From Bizionia sp. (GTDB taxonomy: Bacteria; Bacteroidota; Bacteroidia; Flavobacteriales; Flavobacteriaceae), in NCBI GenBank assembly GCA_018067115.1, contig JAGPVI010000258.1, positions 1-10,264 of the forward strand: a DNA stretch of 10,264 nt. Reading direction: 5' to 3'. Under the pieces are notes generated by a model. It did not search any database and had not been told where the DNA came from. It saw only the letters and a list, made by a program, of their open reading frames with translations. The position numbers and the translations under genes are program-made. Shown here piece by piece: positions 1 through 6,216 of the stretch. Each line of letters begins with the position of its first letter. The first letter of the stretch is position 1.

Positions 1-599
1 CCATCTGCAACAAAAACAGAAGTTGTAGGTCCAGTTTCTTTATACCATTTAAAAGTAAGTGTTGGGTAGTTTAATGGTGAGTCGTTATTACCTGTTCCTG
101 GATTATCTATGGTTAGTAAATAACTTCCGCCAGAACAATACACTGCCGTAGAAACTAAGTTATTGATAGTAAATGGAGAATCTTGAATTTTATAGTAAGC
201 GGCAAACGGTAAGGAATTAGGACTGGTAGACTCTGGAGCACTACTTTTAATTCTAATTTTATAATTTTCGCCAGCAGTTGTGGTTGGTAATGAGAAATTT
301 AATGTTGCTGGAGAACTCGTTATACTACCAGGGGCGGTAGTTAATAGATTAGTTACTACAGAAAAGTCCCCATAAGCATCAGATAGTTCCACCGTAAATT
401 CGTTGGATGAATCTAATCCATTGCTGGGGGTAAAAATAAAAGTAGTAGAGTAGTCATTAAAATCTGCACGAGCACAAGCTTGAGTAAAGTTTAAAACTGG
501 AGTTCCTATAACTATTTGTGCATTAATTTTTTGTAGTGAAACAAGAATAAAAAAACATAGTAATAGACGTAGTTTATGGTTGTGTTTGGTTGTATACAT
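1..599 (-). CDS. Gliding-motility-associated / T9SS type B surface protein, N-terminal part (partial)
   Basis: The reading frame starts at the ATG at 597-599 and runs off the left edge, giving 199 codons and two extra bases. I translated it by hand. Residues 1-28 form a signal peptide with a basic n-region, a hydrophobic core around LLLCFFILVSL and a cut after INAQ. The mature part opens with IVIGTPVLNFTQACA, continues with a beta-rich stretch (FTVELSDAYGDF, a SxPATLNFSLP segment) and reaches SPFTINNLVSTAVYC and SYLLTIDNPGTGNND. From memory this order is typical of long flavobacterial proteins annotated as gliding motility-associated C-terminal domain / T9SS type B sorting domain proteins. 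These are secreted by the type IX system and anchored at the cell surface. The sorting domain itself would lie outside the window. In relatives a PorP/SprF-type protein and an OmpA-like protein often follow, which predicts what lies to the left. A strong promoter-like sequence sits just upstream. Confidence 0.85.
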   Translation of the reverse strand, partial: MYTTKHNHKLRLLLCFFILVSLQKINAQIVIGTPVLNFTQACARADFNDYSTTFIFTPSNGLDSSNEFTVELSDAYGDFSVVTNLLTTAPGSITSSPATLNFSLPTTTAGENYKIRIKSSAPESTSPNSLPFAAYYKIQDSPFTINNLVSTAVYCSGGSYLLTIDNPGTGNNDSPLNYPTLTFKWYKETGPTTSVFVAD

Positions 600-637
600 T
601 GATTTAGCGTGTAATGTTTTATCCTATAAGTAATCGT

Positions 638-666
638 ATTATACTAGTTAATATTTTGGTTGTCAA
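638..666 (-). promoter_or_regulatory. Candidate promoter, TTGACA-N17-TATAAT, for the motility gene
   Basis: On the minus strand, TTGACA (661-666) and TATAAT (638-643) are separated by exactly 17 bp. The predicted start of transcription is near 631, about 30 nt before the ATG at 599. This is the ideal E. coli sigma-70 promoter, not the TTTG/TAnnTTTG form expected for Bacteroidota, so its activity in this host is uncertain. Its position in the 107-bp gap between two co-directional genes suits a promoter. Confidence 0.4.
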
Positions 667-706
667 ACTTCTAGGGATTCGGTTTTAGTAAGTCTAGCAT
701 CATTGG

Positions 707-2011
707 TTATTCATTGTTGGTTGCAATAATTCGGTTAATACTTAATCTGTAGTCTGGTAGTTTTGAAGTCTTCACATCTATAAATGTTTCAGAATCTGAA
801 CCGTTGGAGTATACGTTATTAAAAGACCTACTCCCGTACCAATTTTCTAAATCTTCATTCTCTCTTCTGTCTTTTACAAAAATATTTCCTTTACAATTAT
901 TAAAATAGCTATTGGTAAAGACTATTTTTTCAAGGCTTTCGTTATTAATACTAATTTTCTTATCTAATATTACAGCCGGATTAAAACCAGAAATCACACT
1001 TCTATCAATTTTAAATGTAACAGCATCGCCAATAAAGATAGCTTCGTTTACAAGCCCCACTTTAATATCGTAATCTAAGTCATTACTAACATTGATTAAG
1101 GTTAGGTTTTCTGCGTCTACTACTGTTTGTATCTGGGATAGGTTTGCAGTTTCATTAGGATCATGATTTAATACATACAAACATCTTGAAGCGTCTGCTC
1201 TAGAAATATATGGTGATTTTACTGCTAGTGAATTTGTAATTGTGCACTGAGCACCATAATTGACGTGATAATCATTACTACTAGATCTAAAAGACACCAT
1301 TTTATCTAACGTTACGGCACCACCTAAAACACCAAACGAATTCCCTTCGCTGTAACTAACCATAATATTATTTAACATAGTTTCGCTTCCAACACCAGCT
1401 AAAGTAAGACTGTTAAAATAACCGTAGTCTTTAGATCTTTTACCGGCATATTCTATTCTAACATACTTTAAAATACCAGAATTGCTCTTTGGGTTATCAC
1501 CACCGTAGCTTACGTTTTTTGCATCTGTAGTACTCAATCCGTAATTTAAGACTGCTTTACCATTAGTTTTATTAGTTGGTGCATTTCCAAGAATAAAAAG
1601 GCCTCCCCAATCTCCAGGTTTTTTTACAGCGCGACTTGACGTAAATATAATTGGGTCTGTATCATTTCCATTTGCTATAATAGTAGAACCGTTACTAATA
1701 GTAAGCGATCCTTTTGTTTTAAAATCACCCAATATCACTGTTCCGGCCTCGATTACTAATGTCGTACTGTCCGTAACGAATACGTCCCCGTGTAACAGGT
1801 AAACAACTCTTTTTAATAATTTAGTGTCTTCGGTAATATTTCCACTTAATATTTGGGTAGGACTACCATACTTAACCATATTTGGTTTAAAATCTGTCCA
1901 AGGATTTAACCAATTGTCGTAACCAGTAATTCCTTTTTCTTGTTGGGCATAAGTACAACTAAAGCTAATTGTAATTAAAAAAATCAGTGTGTTGAAAGTA
2001 ATTTTTTTCAT
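707..2011 (-). CDS. Secreted right-handed beta-helix-like repeat protein
   Basis: This 434-residue exported protein has a signal peptide at residues 1-23 (cut after SCTYAQ). The Cys at 19 does not sit in a good lipobox, so a soluble or surface protein is more likely than a lipoprotein. Residues 55-240 carry strand-turn repeats typical of parallel beta-helices. The ordered landmarks LVIEAGTVILGD (85-96), ANGNDTDPIIFTSS (113-126), GDWGGLFILGNAP (133-145), SGILKYVRIEYAG (178-190) and SLTLAGVGSETMLNNIMVSYS (201-221) match a family of Bacteroidota surface proteins often annotated only as hypothetical or, misleadingly, as multidrug transporter. In the relatives I remember, the next repeats are rich in Asp (GDDSFEWFGG, DDDFDTDNG). 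Here they read EGNSFGVLGG (222-231) and SSNDYHVNYG (244-253). No T9SS C-terminal sorting domain is evident. The molecular role is unknown. The ATG at 2011 is followed directly by the signal peptide, so the start is secure. Confidence 0.8.
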   Translation of the reverse strand: MKKITFNTLIFLITISFSCTYAQQEKGITGYDNWLNPWTDFKPNMVKYGSPTQILSGNITEDTKLLKRVVYLLHGDVFVTDSTTLVIEAGTVILGDFKTKGSLTISNGSTIIANGNDTDPIIFTSSRAVKKPGDWGGLFILGNAPTNKTNGKAVLNYGLSTTDAKNVSYGGDNPKSNSGILKYVRIEYAGKRSKDYGYFNSLTLAGVGSETMLNNIMVSYSEGNSFGVLGGAVTLDKMVSFRSSSNDYHVNYGAQCTITNSLAVKSPYISRADASRCLYVLNHDPNETANLSQIQTVVDAENLTLINVSNDLDYDIKVGLVNEAIFIGDAVTFKIDRSVISGFNPAVILDKKISINNESLEKIVFTNSYFNNCKGNIFVKDRRENEDLENWYGSRSFNNVYSNGSDSETFIDVKTSKLPDYRLSINRIIATNNE

Positions 2012-2148
2012 AGTAGGTTAATGGTGTTTATAGATTATTAGCGAATAATGTATAGAACTAATATATAAATATATTTCATATTAAATGCCGATAATTTAGA
2101 CAAACCGCAAAGAATTTAATAAAATATAATAATTATCTTACAAAATTG

Positions 2149-2185
2149 TGTTAAAAGCATACGGGACTAGCTGAGGAATTTTTAT
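2149..2185. repeat. Intergenic element, copy A (pairs with 2837-2873)
   Basis: This 37-bp stretch aligns with 2837-2873 at 30 of 38 columns with one gap on each side. The shared cores are GCATACG and TAGCTGA, followed by a T-rich end. It lies 138-174 bp upstream of the start of the minus-strand beta-helix gene, in the same orientation as copy B. No internal hairpin stands out. It may be a regulatory site or a fragment of a dispersed intergenic repeat; the sequence alone does not decide. Confidence 0.5.
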
Positions 2186-2272
2186 CATTGAAGCCATATT
2201 TTTTTAAAAATGTGCCTGCAAAGTATTCAAACTATTTGCTTGGTTGTAATACTATACTTTTAGGGGTGTATT

Positions 2273-2725
2273 TTAGTTTGATTTGAAATCATCGTACGTA
2301 TGAAGAGATTTCAGGATTTCTTCATAAAATAATATGGCAGATATTAGGTCATTAGAATCTGAGTATGGTAATATTGATCTCTGGAACTCTACAGTACTAT
2401 CAAAATAATTTGTTGTGGCATCAAGATTTGCTTGTAATGCCTTCATGTTTTCTTTGGTTTCAGGTATTCCTAAAGTTTCCATAGTAACATTTGGGGTAGT
2501 AGCAAAGGCTATATTAGGTAATATTTTTACAATTACTTCAATACGTTGTATATACAGATTTAATATTTCTCCTTTAGATAATTGTTTTAATTCGTCTTGA
2601 CTATGGTATTTAGAGATACCAACTTTGCCATTAATTAACTGTAGTGATTTCTTGTTTTTTTGTGCTGAACCAATACTTACTATCATAAAAAACAGGATAG
2701 TAAAAAGAGTAGTTTTTGCTTTCAT
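2273..2725 (-). CDS. Exported protein of unknown function, 150 residues
   Basis: The product has a clean signal peptide, MKAKTTLFTILFFMIVSIGSAQ (residues 1-22), and then a short basic linker. The mature part is mostly predicted alpha-helix: a helix around SKGEILNLYIQRIEVIVKIL, the phrase NIAFATTPNVTMETLGIP, then ENMKALQANLDATTNYF and a C-terminal SAILFYEEILKSLHTYDDF. It resembles conserved hypothetical proteins I recall from other Flavobacteriaceae, but I know no function and see no catalytic motif. The frame stays open upstream to a TTG at 2782, but that TTG is the -33 element of the promoter at 2753-2782, so initiation there is unlikely. The ATG at 2725 starts a proper signal peptide and lies 27 nt after the -7 element. 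A run of seven G (C in the mRNA) sits two bases before this ATG. Confidence 0.85.
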   Translation of the reverse strand: MKAKTTLFTILFFMIVSIGSAQKNKKSLQLINGKVGISKYHSQDELKQLSKGEILNLYIQRIEVIVKILPNIAFATTPNVTMETLGIPETKENMKALQANLDATTNYFDSTVEFQRSILPYSDSNDLISAILFYEEILKSLHTYDDFKSN

Positions 2726-2727
2726 TT

Positions 2728-2734
2728 GGGGGGG
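2728..2734. repeat. Seven-G homopolymer in the 5' leader of the 150-residue exported protein
   Basis: Seven consecutive G on the plus strand (C in the minus-strand transcript) lie between the predicted transcription start and the ATG at 2725, two bases from the start codon. Such a run is unusual in this AT-rich DNA. It is a possible slippage site, but a single sequence cannot show length variation. Confidence 0.7.
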
Positions 2735-2752
2735 TAGATTAAGTTTATACAA

Positions 2753-2782
2753 CAAATCTATATAAATTTTTGAAATTAACAA
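2753..2782 (-). promoter_or_regulatory. Flavobacterial-type promoter (TTG-N19-TAGATTTG)
   Basis: On the minus strand, TTG (2780-2782) is followed by 19 bp and then TAGATTTG (2753-2760). This fits the TTG-N17-23-TAnnTTTG consensus described for the primary sigma factor of Flavobacterium and Bacteroides. The leader before the ATG at 2725 would be about 20-25 nt. The site supports that ATG over the upstream TTG start, which would fall inside the promoter. Confidence 0.65.
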
Positions 2783-2836
2783 CTTAATTCATAATTTTTT
2801 TAAGAAAATTTTATACGATTAAATGTTCCTTTTACC

Positions 2837-2873
2837 TGCTAAAACGCATACGTGTTAGCTGAAGAGTCTTTAT
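2837..2873. repeat. Intergenic element, copy B (pairs with 2149-2185)
   Basis: This is the second copy of the ~37-bp element, containing GCATACG and TTAGCTGA. It lies 112-148 bp upstream of the ATG at 2725 and about 55 bp upstream of the promoter's -33 element, in the same orientation relative to its gene as copy A. That distance is compatible with an activator site, but this is inference. Confidence 0.5.
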
Positions 2874-3234
2874 TCTCGATTAAACGTAGATTAACCTAAA
2901 ATACCAAATAAATATTCAAATTTTAAAAGCTAATTTTATGTTAGCCGTGTAATTTTAGTTTAGTTTTATTTTAGTACAAGGGAATTAATTACCGAATAAA
3001 GCGATATTTATTTACTTTATATATTTCATTGTAAGTATGTTATGATGTGTTTGGGTTGTCTTTAATTATAGAAATAGAACATAACATCCTTGTAAATCTA
3101 CCAATATTTAATGCATTTCATCGATGATTTTTACCTCAAGTGTTATTTTAACGTATAATTCGTGCATTGATGCGATTTTTAGTAGATTTTAATATAAAAT
3201 CCTCAATTTAATAGTAAGTAAAACCGCTATTATT

Positions 3235-3861
3235 ATGAAAACTCTAACCACTTTTTTTCTATTTTTTTGTCTTATCAGTTTTAACTATGTAAGTCACTCG
3301 CAAATTTCTAAACAGTTTTCTAATCCTTCAACATTAAATTATTTAGAGCGTAATGCTATTTATGATTATCAAGAAGTTAATTTGAATGCTATAGATACAA
3401 TTCCAGATTACGCAAACAAGGAAAACAAGCTCAAGATTTTTGGAACTATTTTTGAAAGTGACGGTACAACGCCAGCTGAAAATGTGTTGCTTTATATTGA
3501 GCAGACAGACGAATTTGGAGATTTCGATTTAAGAAAACACGAGAGTAAACGTTATGTTCATCACAGAGCCTGGATAAAAACGGATAGCAATGGACGCTAT
3601 ACTATCTATACCTTTATTCCAGGAAACGACAGGCGATACAATTTGCTAAAACAGCTGTTTCCAGTGATTAAAGCACCGTCATATTCCGAATATGTGTTAG
3701 AAAGTTTCTTATTTAACGATGACCCTTTGCTTACAAAGTTATGTCGTAAACGCTTAGCAAAAAAAGGAGATATTACTAGAATTTTAAACCCTATTCCACA
3801 CAATGATATATTGGTTGTAGAAAAGAATATTATTTTAAAGAGTAAAAAGGCAAATCTGTAA
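3235..3861 (+). CDS. Exported intradiol-dioxygenase-fold protein, probably catalytically inactive
   Basis: This 208-residue product has a signal peptide at 1-23 (hydrophobic FFLFFCLISF, cut near HSQ). Residues 64-202 match the protocatechuate/catechol intradiol dioxygenase-like proteins of Bacteroidota: FGTIFESDGTTPAENVLLYI (69-88), the WIKTDSNGRYTIYTFIPG block (113-130) and LFNDDPLLTKLCRKRL (159-174). True enzymes bind Fe(III) through two Tyr and two His. The expected GxYP has become GDFD (95-98), so the first Tyr is Phe97. In the block that normally reads like YPNR...PAHIH, the gap-free alignment gives Asp132 for the second Tyr, and Gln140 and Phe142 for the two His. All four ligands therefore seem to be missing while the scaffold and reading frame are intact. 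I infer an exported pseudoenzyme, perhaps a binding or structural protein. The gene stands alone, divergent from the 150-residue exported protein. Confidence 0.75.
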   Translation: MKTLTTFFLFFCLISFNYVSHSQISKQFSNPSTLNYLERNAIYDYQEVNLNAIDTIPDYANKENKLKIFGTIFESDGTTPAENVLLYIEQTDEFGDFDLRKHESKRYVHHRAWIKTDSNGRYTIYTFIPGNDRRYNLLKQLFPVIKAPSYSEYVLESFLFNDDPLLTKLCRKRLAKKGDITRILNPIPHNDILVVEKNIILKSKKANL

Positions 3862-4204
3862 TGTTCATTTTGAATACCTATTCGGTAAAAATATAAGCAT
3901 ATAGATAGTGGGTCTCCCCAATTTATTAATGCAGTTTAAAACACATATAGAATTTATTTATCGCAATAGTATTCTGAGTGACAAGATTATGCGTTTCTTA
4001 TGCATAACTAGATAACAAAGTGGTGTCTCATTTTCAAAATAGTATAGGTCTTTCGTGCTCAGTTTCTCTTAAAATATGATATGATATTAAATATATAGTC
4101 TTATTTTTAAATTTCGAATCCTGCAATTCCATTAAGAATAGTAGGGGTACTAGAAAGAATAGTACTAAAATTCGATTTATTAAAACTTAAAAATCAGATT
4201 ACAA
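3862..4204. other. Intergenic region upstream of the aminopeptidase gene
   Basis: No gene is seen in these 343 bp. They contain a perfect 10-bp palindrome TTATGCATAA (3998-4007) preceded by TTATGC (3987-3992), and the dyads listed at 4134-4167. I found neither a clear terminator for the dioxygenase-like gene nor a TAnnTTTG promoter element for the aminopeptidase gene. Confidence 0.6.
4134..4167. promoter_or_regulatory. Paired dyads / direct repeat upstream of the aminopeptidase gene
   Basis: AAGAATAGTA occurs at 4134-4143 and again at 4155-4164, exactly 21 bp apart (two helical turns). The first overlaps the dyad TAGTA-GGGG-TACTA (4139-4152) and the second overlaps the palindrome TAGTACTA (4160-4167). 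The cluster ends 37 bp before the ATG at 4205. The arrangement looks like tandem binding sites for a dimeric regulator, but no regulator gene is nearby and the AT-rich background lowers confidence. Confidence 0.3.
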
Positions 4205-5992
4205 ATGATTAATAAAAGGCTAGAGAAGCTTCGTCAAAAAATGTCTAATTCTAATTTAGATGCCATAATTATCCCATCCACAGACCCACATCAATCAGAG
4301 TATGTTGCTAAATACTGGAAAGTAAGAGAGTATTTTACAGGATTTACAGGATCGGCAGGGGTATTAATAGTAAAGCAGAATGAATCTGCGCTATGGACAG
4401 ACTCTCGATATTTTTTACAATTTGAAGACGAATGTGGCGATTACAATATCAACTTACATAAACAATCTATACCGCATGCTCCAGAGCACGTACAATGGCT
4501 TTGTGATAGTTTAGAAGAAAATGCTGTAATAGGATTAGATTTCTTACAGTTTTCGAAAGCACAATTAGACTATATAAAGGGGATTGCAACACCGAAACAG
4601 TTATTACTTAAAAACGTTCCTAATTTAATCGATACTATTTGGACTGACAGGCCAGAACTACCCAGTTTTTCAGTCAATTTACATCCTTTAGAATATAGTG
4701 GTGAATCGACAGCTTCAAAAATTGAAAAAGTTCAAAATAAAATTATACACGCGAAAGCTAACTATTATTTGTTTTCTAGTTTAGATGAAATTGCGTGGTT
4801 GTTTAACATCCGTTCTCAAGATGTAGATTTTACTCCTTTAGTAACAGCTTATGCTATTGTTGGTCTAGAAAAAACAATCTTATATTGTAATAGGAATCGA
4901 TTTTCTGCACATGCCATAGAGTCCTTTTTGAAATTAAACATTGAAATAGTTGATTATCATTTGGCAATCCCTGAATTAGGAAAGTTGGACGCCAATAAAA
5001 AGATAATAGCAGATGTGTCGTCTTTAAATTATGCGGTTTATAGTGCTGTGAAAAGTCAGTTTATAATTCAGAATTCAATAGCAAAAACATTAAAAACTAT
5101 TAAAAATAACACCGAAATTCAAGGGTCTAAAAATTGTATGATAAAGGATGGTGTAGCCCTTACTAAGTTTTTTATATGGTTAGAAAAAGAGCTTGAAACC
5201 AAAGCCATATCAGAATTCGAAATTGGTAAAAAATTAGAGAGTTTCCGGAAGGAACAAGCCTTGTATATGGGCGAATCTTTTGCTGCTATTGTGGGGTATA
5301 AAGGTAATGGTGCGGTTATTCATTATACAGCATCACAAAATAGCGCTGCACTGGTAAAAAATGAAGATATTCTGTTAGTCGATAGTGGTGCGCAATATCA
5401 AGATGGTACCACAGATATTACCCGTACTGTTTGGCTAGGTGGGACACCTAATACTGCTCTAAAAACCGCATATACAGCCGTGTTAAAAGGTTATATAGAA
5501 CTAGAACAATTACAATTTCCAAAAGGCACAGTTGGTATGCAAATGGATGCTTTTGCCAGAGTACATTTATGGAAACACGGATTAGATTATCCTCATGGAA
5601 CTGGTCACGGAATAGGAAGTTTTGGGATGGTGCATGAACCAGCCCAAGGTTTTACAACTAATCCTGCAACCAGTAGTGGTAGCTCGGCACATTCGGCGCA
5701 TCAACTAACAACTATAGAGCCTGGTTGTTATAAAAAAGATGTATATGGAATTCGTATTGAAAATGTAGTGCTTTCGGTACCTATAAAACAAACCGAATTT
5801 GGTGATTTTTTAGGTTTTAAACCAATGACCTTATTTCCAATAGACAGACAGCTTATTAATACATCTCTATTATTGGAGTCTGAAAAAGAATGGTTTAATA
5901 CGTATCATAAAATGGTGTTCGAACAATTATCATCATTTTTAGATACCGATGAAAAGGCTTGGCTAGAAGATAAGTGTAAAACACTAGAGTAA
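4205..5992 (+). CDS. Xaa-Pro aminopeptidase (aminopeptidase P, M24B family)
   Basis: This 595-residue cytosolic metallopeptidase removes the N-terminal residue from peptides whose second residue is proline. Its length and layout fit the three-domain form related to eukaryotic XPNPEP1: two creatinase-like N-terminal domains (about 1-150 and 160-300) and a C-terminal pita-bread catalytic domain (about 300-540). The opening IIIPSTDPHQSEYV (21-34) and YFTGFTGSAG (43-52) are family hallmarks. The five metal ligands are Asp393 (LVDSG), Asp404 (GTTDITRT), His468 (HGTGHGIG), Glu505 (TIEPG) and Glu519 (IRIEN). Active-site histidines correspond to His373 (VIHY) and His464. All key residues are present, so the enzyme should be active, probably with two Mn(II). 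There is no signal peptide. The ATG at 4205 begins the conserved N-terminal helix. Its likely role is general peptide turnover; it has no obvious functional link to its neighbours. Confidence 0.95.
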   Translation: MINKRLEKLRQKMSNSNLDAIIIPSTDPHQSEYVAKYWKVREYFTGFTGSAGVLIVKQNESALWTDSRYFLQFEDECGDYNINLHKQSIPHAPEHVQWLCDSLEENAVIGLDFLQFSKAQLDYIKGIATPKQLLLKNVPNLIDTIWTDRPELPSFSVNLHPLEYSGESTASKIEKVQNKIIHAKANYYLFSSLDEIAWLFNIRSQDVDFTPLVTAYAIVGLEKTILYCNRNRFSAHAIESFLKLNIEIVDYHLAIPELGKLDANKKIIADVSSLNYAVYSAVKSQFIIQNSIAKTLKTIKNNTEIQGSKNCMIKDGVALTKFFIWLEKELETKAISEFEIGKKLESFRKEQALYMGESFAAIVGYKGNGAVIHYTASQNSAALVKNEDILLVDSGAQYQDGTTDITRTVWLGGTPNTALKTAYTAVLKGYIELEQLQFPKGTVGMQMDAFARVHLWKHGLDYPHGTGHGIGSFGMVHEPAQGFTTNPATSSGSSAHSAHQLTTIEPGCYKKDVYGIRIENVVLSVPIKQTEFGDFLGFKPMTLFPIDRQLINTSLLLESEKEWFNTYHKMVFEQLSSFLDTDEKAWLEDKCKTLE

Positions 5993-6216
5993 TATTTGCA
6001 TTTTTAAGAAATTTCGAAAATTTAATAATTTAAAGCTTCGCTGAGAATCGCGTATTTGAAAATTAATGGTCCGCTGTTCGAAATATAAAAGAAATGAAAG
6101 CATAAAAAACGGAGGTCAGATTATGTCTCTACAAAATAGGTTAAAAATTTTAAAATATAAAAATAAAGAGAATTAGTATATTGTATAAGAATCGATAACT
6201 TAAAAATCCCATTTAT

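Larger units (their letters stand above)
2726..3234. other. Divergent intergenic region between two exported-protein genes
   Basis: The 509 bp hold the minus-strand promoter (2753-2782), element copy B (2837-2873) and a short dyad GCTAA-N7-TTAGC (2929-2945). The remainder is very AT-rich. I see no convincing coding frame or RNA gene. For the plus-strand gene at 3235 I could not find a TAnnTTTG element at a sensible distance; tAGATTTTa near 3184 is only an imperfect match. Confidence 0.6.

Noticed and set aside
1943..2011. Lipoprotein signal in the beta-helix protein (Cys at residue 19)
   Set aside because: The residues before Cys (SFS) do not fit a lipobox, and a normal cut after YAQ four residues later is better.
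2726..2782. Upstream extension of the 150-residue exported protein to a TTG start at 2782
   Set aside because: The TTG is the -33 element of a good promoter, so the start would be untranscribed from it, and the extra 19 residues would precede a complete signal peptide.
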